From Silvibacterium dinghuense (GTDB lineage: Bacteria > Acidobacteriota > Terriglobia > Terriglobales > Acidobacteriaceae), in contig NZ_SDMK01000004.1 of assembly GCF_004123295.1 (NCBI RefSeq), forward strand, positions 124,001 through 188,000: a DNA stretch of 64,000 nt, read 5' to 3'. Shown here piece by piece: positions 44,013 through 53,013 of this stretch. The notes beneath the pieces were generated by a model. The model was not told where the DNA came from. It made no database searches and saw nothing but the letters and a program-made list of their open reading frames with translations. A program made the position numbers and the translations under genes. Numbering within the stretch: position 1 is the stretch's first letter; every line of letters begins with the position of its first letter.

Positions 44013-46448
44013 TTAGCTCTCCGGCTGCACATCCACGTCGAAGTTCCGGCCTTCCCATCGGTTTTCGGCCGTCCAGAATATGGTAAATGTCAGCCGTGCC
44101 GCTCGCCCTGCCTCGGTCGGAATATCCACGTAGGTGCCCGGGAAACCGATGGGCCGCGAGTCCAGCGTTGTCACCGTCTTCCAGCCATCCAGCGTCCACA
44201 GCACCCGGAAGTGCCGCCGCGATACCAGCCGCAGCCGCTTGCCCGCCTTGATCTTGCTGATCGGCCGTCGCATTTTGAAAATTTCAATCGCCGACTCCCG
44301 CCGCCCGGTCGTCTGCGCGTAGCGCTTCTCTACCGCCTCGATGCGGTCGAAGACCCGCCCATCCAGCAGCGAGCGCAGCAGCTTCAGATACTCGGCATGC
44401 GCCCACACCAGCGGCTGCGCCGAGCCCGCCGGTCCGCCGAAGATCAGCGGCGGCCGCCCCTCGCGCACCAGATCCGGCGCATCCCAGATCTGCTCAGGCA
44501 ACATGCCGCCCTCGGAGGCGAAGCTCTCATACGTCTTGACCAGGTCCTGGATATCCTTGCCCGCCGCCAGCTCATAGTGCGCCCGCTCGCCGGTCAGCAG
44601 CGGCCAGGCCCGGCCCTGCCCATAGTGCTCGAACGGACCGCCGTTCTTCTGCTGCCCGTAGCCATCATGGTTGTAGCGCCGCCAGCACGGCCCCTGCGGC
44701 GTGTCGATCTTGAGCACGTGATCGACCACCTTCAGCGAGTCGATAATCAGCGGATCGTCGGCCCGGCGGATGCCGTAGCGCACCAGCTCCAGGAAGCCGG
44801 CGTCGATGATCTCCCGCGCCTCGAACTCGTACTGCTCGCCAGGCTCGCGGTTGGCCAGCCGCACCATACCCTCCGCGCAGCCCTCGCGCGCGTAAATCTC
44901 TCCGCAGGCCGGCGGACGGATGCGCATGTAATGGCGCTTCACCTCAGGGAGCAGCACCCCGTCTTCGGTCACCGTCCACTCGTCCAGGTGCGACTCGATC
45001 CAGTCCGCATGCTCTTCGAGGAAGAGTCCCAGTTCTTCGGCCCCGTGCGCCCGCGCCAGCTCCGCCGCGCAAATCAGCCCGCTGATCACCGCCGCCAGCG
45101 TCGAGGGCGAGTAGCCCGGATTCTCCTCCCAGCGCTCCTGCTGGGTCACCGGCGCATTGCGTACCAGGAAGCCAGCCGCCCGCTCCACGAAGGGAAAGAC
45201 ATCGAACTCCCCCAGCCCGTCCAGCTTCCACAGCCGCCAGGCCAGGATGATCGGAAACGCAACCTCATCGAGCTGAATGCCGGTCCAGTAGGGCGTGCCG
45301 TTGATCCAGAAGTTCTGCGCGAAGCTGCCGTCCGGCTTCTGCGTACAGGCCAGGTAGGTCAGGGCCCTGCGCGCCGTGTCCACGCGCCCGCAGGCCAGCA
45401 GCGCCGAGGCGCTCTGCACCATGTCGCGCGTCCACACCAGGTGATACCCGCCCAGGTCATCGTCACCCTTGGCATAACCCCAGGGAATCGACGCCGAGGC
45501 GATAAACGCGCCCGAATAGGTCTTGTCCTCGTGGGCCAGGATCACGTTGTGGCTGATCTGCAACAGCCGCCCGCCGTCCATGGCGTGCCTGGCCAGCTCG
45601 GCCGGGCTCTCCGCCCGGTGCCACTGCTCCAAAAAGCGCTTGAGATGCTTTTCAAACGGAGACGACAGCGTGCCCAGCGTCGTCGAAAGCGCCGCATGGA
45701 TGCCGTCGCCGAAGCCGATGGCCAGTGTGAAATCGCGCGAGTGATTCGCGCAGATCTCGCCCATCATGGCCACGTTGCCGTTCTCCGCCGAACCGAACTC
45801 CCAGTCCATGATCATGTTGTGGCGCAGGTCCTGGAAGCCGTCACTGGTGCCCACAAACCCCACGCTGGCGCGGTCGAAGCCGCAGCTCGAGGCCAGCGTC
45901 ACCGCGGTGTGATCCTTCCAGGCCACCAGCATCTTGTGCCCGGCCACATCCACCACCCCGGCCGAGTTCCCCGCGCCGCCGCCATCGATGTGCGGCGACA
46001 TCAGGGCGTAGAGCTTGAGCCGTCCCAGGACAGCCGCGTCGCCCTCGAGCTTCACCCGCATCAGCACCACCGGGTAATGCGGATCGTTGATGATTTCCTT
46101 GGTGATCTGGTAGCGGCCGCCCCGGTCCCGCGAGATGATCCGCACGCCCAGCGCATCGGGATCGATGTAGGAAAACTCGTGGTCGAGATCGCGCTTGTCC
46201 TCATGGAAGAAGGTCTCTCCGTCGGTGACCAGCAGCTCCATGTCGCGGATCTGCGGCCGATCGATGGTCGGGTAATAAATCTCGTTCAGGATGCCGTGCG
46301 AAATCGTGTACCAGGCGCGGCTCGAAGCAGCATAGGCCGTGCCCACCGCCGACTTCACCGAGGAGGTCCAGCGCGGTGTCACGCCCGGAGCGCCGAAAGC
46401 GGGGCCCTGCTGCGTCAACCAGTTGTACTGCGGAGTAAGTTCGCTCAT
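44013..46448 (-). CDS. GH15-family glucoamylase/glucodextranase-like enzyme
   Basis: An 811-residue enzyme with an N-terminal super-beta-sandwich domain (ISHGILNEIYYPTIDRPQIRDMELLVTDG) and a GH15 (alpha/alpha)6 catalytic domain. The general acid Glu lies in RWEENPGYSPSTLAAVISGL (about residue 439) and the base Glu in LPEQIWD (about 650); the substrate-contact motif WTRDMVQSASALLACG precedes them. A small beta domain closes the C-terminus. No signal peptide is visible, so it may act in the cytoplasm. It would release glucose from alpha-glucans for the adjacent glucokinase. Confidence 0.92.
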   Translation of the reverse strand: MSELTPQYNWLTQQGPAFGAPGVTPRWTSSVKSAVGTAYAASSRAWYTISHGILNEIYYPTIDRPQIRDMELLVTDGETFFHEDKRDLDHEFSYIDPDALGVRIISRDRGGRYQITKEIINDPHYPVVLMRVKLEGDAAVLGRLKLYALMSPHIDGGGAGNSAGVVDVAGHKMLVAWKDHTAVTLASSCGFDRASVGFVGTSDGFQDLRHNMIMDWEFGSAENGNVAMMGEICANHSRDFTLAIGFGDGIHAALSTTLGTLSSPFEKHLKRFLEQWHRAESPAELARHAMDGGRLLQISHNVILAHEDKTYSGAFIASASIPWGYAKGDDDLGGYHLVWTRDMVQSASALLACGRVDTARRALTYLACTQKPDGSFAQNFWINGTPYWTGIQLDEVAFPIILAWRLWKLDGLGEFDVFPFVERAAGFLVRNAPVTQQERWEENPGYSPSTLAAVISGLICAAELARAHGAEELGLFLEEHADWIESHLDEWTVTEDGVLLPEVKRHYMRIRPPACGEIYAREGCAEGMVRLANREPGEQYEFEAREIIDAGFLELVRYGIRRADDPLIIDSLKVVDHVLKIDTPQGPCWRRYNHDGYGQQKNGGPFEHYGQGRAWPLLTGERAHYELAAGKDIQDLVKTYESFASEGGMLPEQIWDAPDLVREGRPPLIFGGPAGSAQPLVWAHAEYLKLLRSLLDGRVFDRIEAVEKRYAQTTGRRESAIEIFKMRRPISKIKAGKRLRLVSRRHFRVLWTLDGWKTVTTLDSRPIGFPGTYVDIPTEAGRAARLTFTIFWTAENRWEGRNFDVDVQPES

Positions 46449-46739
46449 CTTCTTTCGTGCGCTCCATGGCCGCGAACCCAGGCGGCCTCAGAACCCGCGT
46501 CCCATACGCGGGCCGGTTAAAAGGGATGGAAGTGCTGAAGTGCTTCTGACGCTACTCACGCTACAGCGCACACCCCTCGTCGGAGGATGAATTCCCTGAG
46601 AATCTCAGCGATTTTTCCCCGGGAGAAGTAGAACGCCCGCCTTTGTAGGATTCCACGGAACGGCGATTCGATCCATTTCGTTTCTTTCGAACACTTCCGC
46701 CCAACACCCCAGCCTGAAACAAAACGCGCCACATCGGGA

Positions 46740-47047
46740 CCGGAAAGGCAGGGTATAGGGAATAAGGGTGTGGGGTGCAGGAAAAAGCGGACAAGTAGCC
46801 CACCCAGGCCCGAAGTCGGTTTGTGTGGGGAGGCGAAAACCAGGGTGCCCCGTCCAAGCTCCGCTTGGGCGGGAAGCGACGAACCCAGGCACCTCAGGTC
46901 TCACCCCTGAGACCTGGGTTCGCAGAACACCGGGTGCCCCATGTCTCGATTCTGAGACATGGGAAAGCACGAACCCCCTTGCGAAACTCTGCGTTCTTTG
47001 CGTCCTGGCGCTGAACAGGACTACACCCTATCCCCTACACCCTACAT
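46740..47047. repeat. Mosaic dispersed repeat cluster
   Basis: Includes 14-mer relatives (GGGTATAGGGAATAAGGG, CTACACCCTATCCCCTACACCC) and an unusual stem CTCAGGTCTCACCCCTGAGACCTGGG. A type A palindrome follows (GGGTGCCCCATGTCTCGATTC / TGAGACATGGG). The 290 bp between 46449 and 46739 show no gene. Confidence 0.75.
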
Positions 47048-48472
47048 TCAAAGAATCTGCGAATTCGCATCCGGGTCGGGATGGAACTGCACTTCGCCCA
47101 TCGCACGGGTGATCTCATGGTTCTTCATGAAGTACTCCCAGCAGAAGCCGGTGCGCAGGTTCTCCGCCATGATGATGCTGATCCCCTGGTCAATCCCCAG
47201 GACGTCTTCGGCGTACCAGTTGGCCTTGGGGTTGAACGCATCCACGAAGCCATACCGCGTCCACGCCTTGGGGTACTTGTCCTTGATGTTCAGCAGCACA
47301 TGCGAGCACTCGGCGGGGAGAAACGGCAGCGACCCGGCCGGCGCGCAGGGCACCACCGTGCCGTCCGGCTGGCCCATTGCCGGTGGACCACCCCATACCC
47401 GGTAGCCGGTGCGCGAGTCCGAGGCCGAAATGCCCCACAGGTCCTGATCGATCCAGTTAAACTTCTGCCCCAGCACCATGCACCATAATTGGTGCGCCCG
47501 CGTCGCCGCGATCGAGTTGGTGAAGTAGTTCGTGTGCAGGTCGCGCACCGCGCGGTAATCGCACCAGGCATGCGCGTACTGGTGGATGAACAGCGGCGCC
47601 ACACCGCTGATGTACTGGATGCCGCCGAAATTCACCACCGGCCGCTGCAGCGCGTTCCATGTCTCGGCCGGGATGGGGTGCGTCGGCGAGCCGATCGCCA
47701 TCAGGTACATCGTCATCAGCTCGGAATAGATATCCCAGCGATGCTGCAGGAACCCCTGATCCGGCAACCAGCCCATGGAGAGCGTCGTGCCGCCGTTCAG
47801 CATCCACTGCCAGTCCACGCGGCGGTAAAAGGTCGTCGCCAGCGCCTCGATCCGCGTATTCCCCGTAAAATACTGCCGGCACAGCAGCACCCCGCACAGC
47901 AGCAGCGCCGTGTCGATCGACGAGAGCTCCGAGCCGAACATCCGCTGCCCGCTCTCCATGTCGATGAAGTGGTAGAGGAATCCATGCTCGTGCGGACACT
48001 CTTCCAGCAGAAAGGCGAGCGTCTTCTCGACCCGCGCCTCGCAGAGCGAAGGCGACAGGTAATTCCGCTTGGCGGCGATGCACAGCGCGCTCAGCCCGAA
48101 GCCCGTCGCCGCAATACTCGCCACCCGGCTCAGCGAGCGGCCCGCCGCCGGAGCGCGGTCCCGCACCAGCCCGGTATTCGGACTGGCTTCTTCGTAGAAG
48201 AAATCGCAGGCTCTTCCTTCGAGATCGTCCAGCAGCGCCTCGGCAGCCTTGGAAATCTGCGTCAGCGGCCGGTTGATGAACATGCCCGGCGTCTGCGGAT
48301 ATTGCTGCGCCGCCTGCTGCTCGGTCTTCGGTTCCTGACCTGGTTTCACCGTCGGCGCCGTGGGCTGGTTCTGAAAGCCTGCCGCCAGCGCGGCCGGTCC
48401 GCCCAGCGCGAGCATGCCCGATGCCCCGGCCTTACGCAGGAGCTGTCTTCGAGTTAGTTCTTTATGAGTCAA
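47048..48472 (-). CDS. GH144-type glucoamylase-family protein (beta-1,2-glucanase-like), Tat-exported
   Basis: A 474-residue protein with a twin-arginine export signal (LTRRQLLRKAGASGMLALGG) and the glucoamylase-family (PF10091-type) alpha/alpha barrel: LVRDRAPAAGRSLSRVASIAATGFGLSALCIAA, CPHEHGFLYHFID, SSIDTALLLCGVL and the late WGISASDS-x-GYRVWGGPP motif. Members classified as GH144 hydrolyse beta-1,2-glucans. Its neighbour GH15 and the downstream sugar-catabolic genes suggest glucan utilisation. The last codons border on a repeat cluster. Confidence 0.85.
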   Translation of the reverse strand: MTHKELTRRQLLRKAGASGMLALGGPAALAAGFQNQPTAPTVKPGQEPKTEQQAAQQYPQTPGMFINRPLTQISKAAEALLDDLEGRACDFFYEEASPNTGLVRDRAPAAGRSLSRVASIAATGFGLSALCIAAKRNYLSPSLCEARVEKTLAFLLEECPHEHGFLYHFIDMESGQRMFGSELSSIDTALLLCGVLLCRQYFTGNTRIEALATTFYRRVDWQWMLNGGTTLSMGWLPDQGFLQHRWDIYSELMTMYLMAIGSPTHPIPAETWNALQRPVVNFGGIQYISGVAPLFIHQYAHAWCDYRAVRDLHTNYFTNSIAATRAHQLWCMVLGQKFNWIDQDLWGISASDSRTGYRVWGGPPAMGQPDGTVVPCAPAGSLPFLPAECSHVLLNIKDKYPKAWTRYGFVDAFNPKANWYAEDVLGIDQGISIIMAENLRTGFCWEYFMKNHEITRAMGEVQFHPDPDANSQIL

Positions 48473-48613
48473 AGCAGTCGTGTCTTATGAGAGATGCAGC
48501 CAGCCCCCCAAACGACTTCCCGCAGCCGCTCATTCCCGCACAACTCCCGTCTCCAGCTTCTCATGGACCCTCTTGTTGAGACGCCACAGGCCTGTGAAGG
48601 TTGCGTGGAACCG

Positions 48614-48735
48614 TTGCCCGCCGGGTGCTCCACCCATGACCCGCAGTTGGGGCCTGGGCGGGTCTCTCGCGAATCTCATTCGCGACCAACGGGAGCGGAT
48701 GCGCAACGCGCGGCTGCCCGGACGGCCAGTCCTCG
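48614..48735. repeat. Type A2 mosaic repeat
   Basis: Holds GGGTGCTCCACCCATGACCCGCAG with a degraded inverse arm (CCTGGGCGGGTCTC), then GCGACCAACGGGAGC and CCCGGACGGCCAGTCC. The rest of the gap between 48473 and 48863 has only the leader of the superoxide dismutase gene. Confidence 0.65.
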
Positions 48736-48863
48736 CATCCGATATGATCGAGGACGCAGCTATCGCCGGCTCGAGCGAGCCCCGGCGTCCCAGGGATTCT
48801 CAACCGCAACATCGCTAACCACGAACTCAACGATTCGTTCCAAGAAATCAAGGAGATATCGCA

Positions 48864-49475
48864 GTGGCCTACGAACTCGCACCCCTTCCTTACGACTACG
48901 CCGCCCTTGAGCCCCACATCGACGAAGCGACCATGAAGCTGCACCACGACAAGCATCATCAGACCTACGTCAACAATCTGAATGCGGCGATCGAGAAGCA
49001 CCCCGACCTGGCCAAGCACACCCCCGAGGACCTGCTCAAGAACCTCAACAGCATCCCCGAGGACATCCGCACCGTCGTCCGCAACAACGCCGGCGGCGAC
49101 GTGAACCACACCATGTTCTGGAAGATCATGACCCCGAACGGCGGCGGCGAGCCCACCGGCCCCATCGCCGAGCAGATCGCCAAGGACTTCGGCAGCTTCG
49201 AGGCCTTCAAGAAGCTCTTCAACGAGACCACCGCCAAGCAGTTCGGCTCCGGCTGGGGCTTCCTGATCTGGGACGGCGGCAAGCTGGCCATCATCACCAC
49301 CCCCAACCAGGACAGCCCGCTGCTCCACGGCAAGTTCCCCATCCTCGGCAATGATGTCTGGGAGCACGCCTACTACCTCAAGTACCAGAACAAGCGCCCC
49401 GACTACCTCGCAGCCTGGTGGAACGTGGTCAACTGGGCCGAGATCAACAAGCGCTTCGAAACCGCCAAGGCCTAA
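48864..49475 (+). CDS. sodA: Superoxide dismutase (Fe/Mn type)
   Basis: A 203-residue cytosolic enzyme that dismutes superoxide. The GTG start at 48864 has AAGGAGATATC upstream. Metal ligands: His in [11 protein letters not shown] (first His region), His in [10 protein letters not shown] (about 81), Asp in [12 protein letters not shown] (about 165) and the following His. The GGDVNH and GSGWGFLIW motifs are closer to Mn than Fe enzymes, but the metal cannot be proved from sequence. A perfect terminator follows. Confidence 0.93.
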   Translation: MAYELAPLPYDYAALEPHIDEATMKLHHDKHHQTYVNNLNAAIEKHPDLAKHTPEDLLKNLNSIPEDIRTVVRNNAGGDVNHTMFWKIMTPNGGGEPTGPIAEQIAKDFGSFEAFKKLFNETTAKQFGSGWGFLIWDGGKLAIITTPNQDSPLLHGKFPILGNDVWEHAYYLKYQNKRPDYLAAWWNVVNWAEINKRFETAKA

Positions 49476-49560
49476 CCGCGAGGGGTAGGGGATAGGGTTT
49501 AGGGTGTAGTTTCCTTACCACTGCCCTGTTCCGTACCTCTTCCCAAAGGAAAGCCAGAAA

Positions 49561-49594
49561 AGCCCCGCATTCCCAACGAATGCGGGGCTTTTCT
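49561..49594 (+). terminator. Rho-independent terminator of the superoxide dismutase gene
   Basis: AGCCCCGCATT (49561-49571) pairs perfectly with AATGCGGGGCT (49579-49589) across a 7-base loop, followed by TTTTC. Confidence 0.85.
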
Positions 49595-49596
49595 AC

Positions 49597-50013
49597 GTAA
49601 ATCTGTCATCCCGACCGAAGTGGAGGGACCTGCGGCCGGGTGCCGGGTGCCCCACCCATGACAGTTTCTCGTCATGGGTGGGGCTCCGAAGAACCCCAAA
49701 GTAAGCCACAGACGAAAACACTTTCCCGCAGAAGGCACAGAGAGCACACAGGGTTCCGTGCCCATGCCGGCATCCCGGTTCGCGCCAAGAACGCCAGGCT
49801 CCGCCAAGTCCGCGAAGAGATTTCAGGAAAAGAACGGACGGATACCCCAAATCTCGTTCGGTTCGAGATATGGGTTCGCAGGATGCCGGAGTTCGTACTC
49901 TCCCACGTCTCAGAAGCGAGACGTGGGGCACCCGTTTCCGCCTCCACCACACAGAACCCCGGATCGCGACCAGCGGGAGCGGGTACGCGAAGCGGATCGC
50001 CTGGACGGCCAGT
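49597..50013. repeat. Mosaic dispersed repeat cluster (types A, A2, B)
   Basis: Begins with a type B end (TGTCATCCCGACCGAAGTGG), then the A2 stem (CCCACCCATGACAGTTT / TCATGGGTGGGG). An 'ACGCCAGGCTCCGCCAAGTCC...GAAAAGAAC' block, also present at 61.4 kb, comes next. Two A palindromes in opposite orientation follow near 49850-49935, and the GCGACCAGCGGGAGCGGG and CCTGGACGGCCAGTCC blocks close it. Confidence 0.8.
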
Positions 50014-50100
50014 CCAACTTTTTCTTCCGACCCGGGTTACAACTCAATGCAGGAGACTTCGCGTCTCCCCCTTGTGCTTTTCATGGAAAGGAACAGTCCG

Positions 50101-50898
50101 ATGCGCTTCCTGAACGCTCTTCTGCTGTCAGCACTTGCCGTCCCTGTCGCGGCGATGGCCCAGACTTCTCTGCCCGCCGGAACCCAGCATTTCGTCCTCT
50201 ACCAGGGCGATAAGACCGTCGGCTCGGCCGACCGCACCATCCAGCCCACCGGTGTCGGCTATACGCTGACCTCCCAGGGCAAGGTCAGCCTCTCGAAGTT
50301 CAGCTACTCCTTCAGCCAGACCCAGCACCTCGACAAGTCCCTGAACCTGGTCAGCAGCCAGATCACCGGCAACGTCAACGGCAAGCCGGTCACCTTCACC
50401 GCCCACGCCGACTCCACCGGCCGCGAATTCCAGCTCGGCATCAACGCCGACGGCAAGAACACCCAGAACTCCGTCGATCGCCACCAGCATCTCGTCCTGC
50501 TCTCCGATCTCGACCCGGCGGCCTACACCATCCTCACCCAGATCGTGATCCAGAAGCCGCAGACCTCCTGGGCGCTGATTCCCAAGGAGCAGGGCATCCT
50601 CGTGCCCACCGACCTCACACCCGATACCAGCGTCCGCGGCCGCCTCAACGGCAACCAGATCGACGTGCAGCACGCAACGGTGGTGGTCGGCGAGCAGAAC
50701 CCGGTCTCGGTCGAGCTCTTCTACGGCCATGACGGCGATCTCCTCGAAGCCGATCTCCCCGAGCAGAACTTCTACGTCGTCCGCGACGGCTTCAAGCTGA
50801 TCGACCGCCCCAAGCCCGTCCTGCCCCGCGGCCAGAACCCGCCCGCACAGGACCAGCAGGGCCAGCAGCAACAGTATCCCCAGCCCCAGCAGCAGTAA
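50101..50898 (+). CDS. Secreted hypothetical protein with Gln-rich tail
   Basis: A 265-residue exported protein from the ATG at 50101 (AAGGAAC upstream); the frame runs further upstream through repeat sequence. The signal peptide is FLNALLLSALAVPVAAMAQ. The mature protein is all-beta in pattern (HFVLYQGDKTVGSADRTIQPTG, YTLTSQGKVSLSKFSYSFSQTQHL, NGKPVTFTAHADSTG). It resembles DUF6134/DUF3108-like periplasmic proteins, without certainty. The last 25 residues are Gln/Pro repeats. No enzymatic motif is seen. Confidence 0.7.
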   Translation: MRFLNALLLSALAVPVAAMAQTSLPAGTQHFVLYQGDKTVGSADRTIQPTGVGYTLTSQGKVSLSKFSYSFSQTQHLDKSLNLVSSQITGNVNGKPVTFTAHADSTGREFQLGINADGKNTQNSVDRHQHLVLLSDLDPAAYTILTQIVIQKPQTSWALIPKEQGILVPTDLTPDTSVRGRLNGNQIDVQHATVVVGEQNPVSVELFYGHDGDLLEADLPEQNFYVVRDGFKLIDRPKPVLPRGQNPPAQDQQGQQQQYPQPQQQ

Positions 50899-50913
50899 CT
50901 GCTGCGCACAGAG

Positions 50914-51185
50914 CGGGACTGGCCGTCCAGGCCCTTTGCGCTTCGCGCCTCCGCTCCCGTTGGTCGCGATATGGGGTGTGCAGGGTGCAAAAAACTCCGG
51001 GTGCCCCACGTCTCGCATTTGAGACGTGGGGAGGTACGAATCTTCCTTTACCATCCCCCGGACTTGTCATTTCATTCCGACCGAAGCATTCTTCTTACTT
51101 TGTTATTCCGACCGGAACGAAGCGCAGTGGAGGAACCTGCTGTTCCCCGGCCAGGCGAAGATTCCGGACGGCACCCCACCCGGGG
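50914..51185. repeat. Mosaic dispersed repeat cluster (inverted blocks, types A and B)
   Basis: The accessory blocks appear in inverted order (GGACTGGCCGTCCAGGCC, GCTCCCGTTGGTCGCGA), followed by the A palindrome GGGTGCCCCACGTCTCGC / TGAGACGTGGGG. Two type B ends (TGTCATTTCATTCCGACCGAAGC, TTATTCCGACCGGAACGAAGC) close the cluster. CTACACCCTATCCCCTACACCC runs into the 3' end of cca at about 51190. Confidence 0.75.
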
Positions 51186-51188
51186 TTT

Positions 51189-52595
51189 CTACACCCTATC
51201 CCCTACACCCTGAATCAAGACCATCGCCTCGTCCTTCGTCCGCACCCGGCCCTCGAGCTGCGCGTCCTCGGCCATCGTCAGCAGCCGGCGAAACTCCGGC
51301 CCCGGCGTATATCCTGCCGCGATCAGGTCCCGGCCGGTAATCAGCGGCTCCGGACGAACCTCCTCCTGCGACAGCGCCTCGTATTTCGCCTTGGCAAACT
51401 CCCACAGTGTCAGGTCGCCGATGCTCGCCGAGGCGTCCATCCGGTGCAGCGCGAGATGCTCGGGAAAATCCTTGAGGCGAAAGAAGCGCTTCAGCGTCGA
51501 CTCCTTCATCCGCATCACATCGCCAAAGCGCATGTGGTTCTCCACCAGCAGCGAGACCTGCGCCGCGTCGTCGTTCGAGAAGCGCAGCCGCCGGCAGATA
51601 TCCTCGGCGATCTTCACCCCTACCTCGACGTGCCCGTTAAATCTGATTCTTCCCGTCCCGTCCGCCGGAGCCGGCGTAAACGTAGCCGGCTTGCCCACAT
51701 CGTGCAGCAGGGCCCCCCAGGCCAGCGTGGCCGAAGCCCCCTCCGGCAGCTGCTCGAGCAGCATCATCGTGTGCACCCAGACATCGCCCTCGGGGTGATA
51801 CTCCGGCGGCTGGGCTACACCGTGCAGCCGGTCGATTTCCGGAAGCACCTCGTGCAGCAGCCCTGTCTCATCCAGCAGCTCAAACGCGCGCCGCGCATGG
51901 CCCTCGGTCAGCATCCGGGTCAGTTCGTCGCGCACCCGCTCGCAGCTCACCTGCACAATCTTCGCAGCCAGCGCACGAATCGCCGCCGCCGTCTTCTCTT
52001 CGATCGCGAAGCCGAACCGCGCCGCAAAGCGCACCGCCCGCAGCATGCGCAGCTTGTCTTCCTCGAAACGCACAAATGGGTCGCCAATCGCCCGCACCAG
52101 CCCGGCTTCGAGGTCCGCACGTCCGCCGACAAAGTCCGTCACCGACGCCGCGACATCACCTGTTTCAGCCAGCGCCTGCGGATCGAGCAGCATGCCGTTG
52201 AGGGTGAAGTCGCGCCGGACCACATCCTCTTCCACCGAGTCCGAAAAGCGCACCGAATCCGGCCTCCGCCCATCCGAGTACGCTCCATCGCTGCGATACG
52301 TCGCCACCTCGGTGACCCTCTGCACGCCATCGGCCTCGCCGGAAACCTCCTCCGCCACGAGAACCACCCCGAAGTGCGCCCCCACGGCAAAGGTCCTGGG
52401 AAACAGCGCCATCACCGCATCCGGACGCGCATTCGTGGCCACATCGAAGTCCGAAGGCGGACGCCCCAGCAGCAGATCGCGCACGCACCCACCGACAAAG
52501 AAGGCCTCAAAGCCCTCCGCCCGCAGCCGCTCAACGACCCGCGCCGCAGTTTGCTCCGCGATGCTATGCATCTTGCTTAACTTCGTTTCTTCCAT
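51189..52595 (-). CDS. cca: CCA tRNA nucleotidyltransferase (class II, with HD domain)
   Basis: A protein of about 468 residues that adds or repairs the 3' CCA of tRNA. Nucleotidyltransferase motif FFVGGCVRDLLLGRPPSDFDVAT holds the catalytic Asp pair; ATYRSDGAYSDGRRPDSVRF and VRRDFTLNGMLLDPQ (motif C) follow. RNA-binding helices come next, and a C-terminal HD phosphohydrolase motif LLHDVGKPAT. The start at 52595 overlaps the previous gene's end by 19 bp; Met 24 bp inside is an alternative. The last residues derive from a 14-mer-type repeat (CCCTATCCCCTACACC), so the C-terminus may be newly acquired. Confidence 0.92.
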   Translation of the reverse strand: MEETKLSKMHSIAEQTAARVVERLRAEGFEAFFVGGCVRDLLLGRPPSDFDVATNARPDAVMALFPRTFAVGAHFGVVLVAEEVSGEADGVQRVTEVATYRSDGAYSDGRRPDSVRFSDSVEEDVVRRDFTLNGMLLDPQALAETGDVAASVTDFVGGRADLEAGLVRAIGDPFVRFEEDKLRMLRAVRFAARFGFAIEEKTAAAIRALAAKIVQVSCERVRDELTRMLTEGHARRAFELLDETGLLHEVLPEIDRLHGVAQPPEYHPEGDVWVHTMMLLEQLPEGASATLAWGALLHDVGKPATFTPAPADGTGRIRFNGHVEVGVKIAEDICRRLRFSNDDAAQVSLLVENHMRFGDVMRMKESTLKRFFRLKDFPEHLALHRMDASASIGDLTLWEFAKAKYEALSQEEVRPEPLITGRDLIAAGYTPGPEFRRLLTMAEDAQLEGRVRTKDEAMVLIQGVGDRV

Positions 52596-52930
52596 ATGCC
52601 TCTTAGCGCATTCCGTATGAGCCATGCGGCGAGCAAAATCGACCATCCACCGATGACGTAGCAGAGCAAAATTCCTTGCTCGCGACCAAGGTTTATGACC
52701 CCAAGACCTATCAGCATAAAGAACAGCGCGAAGATCGCGATCCCCACCCGCTGCACCATCGGAGCGTCTTCACTCCCCTTCCACAACAGGCCATCTACAC
52801 GAGCTGCATTTTTATGCGCGTCTTCCCAGACGATGTTGCTCTGATTCCGCTCCACCTCTGCGACATACGCCCGCAGCTCCCGCCCATCCTGCTGCTCTGG
52901 CAATTGCAGATTTCGTTCGTCCACGATCAT
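52577..52930 (-). CDS. Small membrane protein of unknown function
   Basis: A 117-residue protein with an acidic N-terminal half (QDGRELRAYVAEVERNQSNIVWEDAHKNAARVDGLLWKG) and two membrane segments (VGIAIFALFFMLIGLGVI and LLCYVIGGWSILLAAWLI), ending in a Lys/Arg tail. No family is recognised. It overlaps the start of cca and is probably co-transcribed with it. It begins 83 bp from the divergent tsaD start. Confidence 0.7.
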   Translation of the reverse strand: MIVDERNLQLPEQQDGRELRAYVAEVERNQSNIVWEDAHKNAARVDGLLWKGSEDAPMVQRVGIAIFALFFMLIGLGVINLGREQGILLCYVIGGWSILLAAWLIRNALRGIWKKRS

Positions 52931-53013
52931 TCCTTTCAGGCCATCCTGCTATTCTGCTCCACCTCACAATCTCCGCGTATGATTCGATCGCGTCAAATCG
53001 ATACGATAGAAGT

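Noticed and set aside
46561-46970. Short frames in the repeat-rich gap before the GH144 gene
   Set aside because: They are translations of type A, A2 and 14-mer repeats and have no ribosome binding site.
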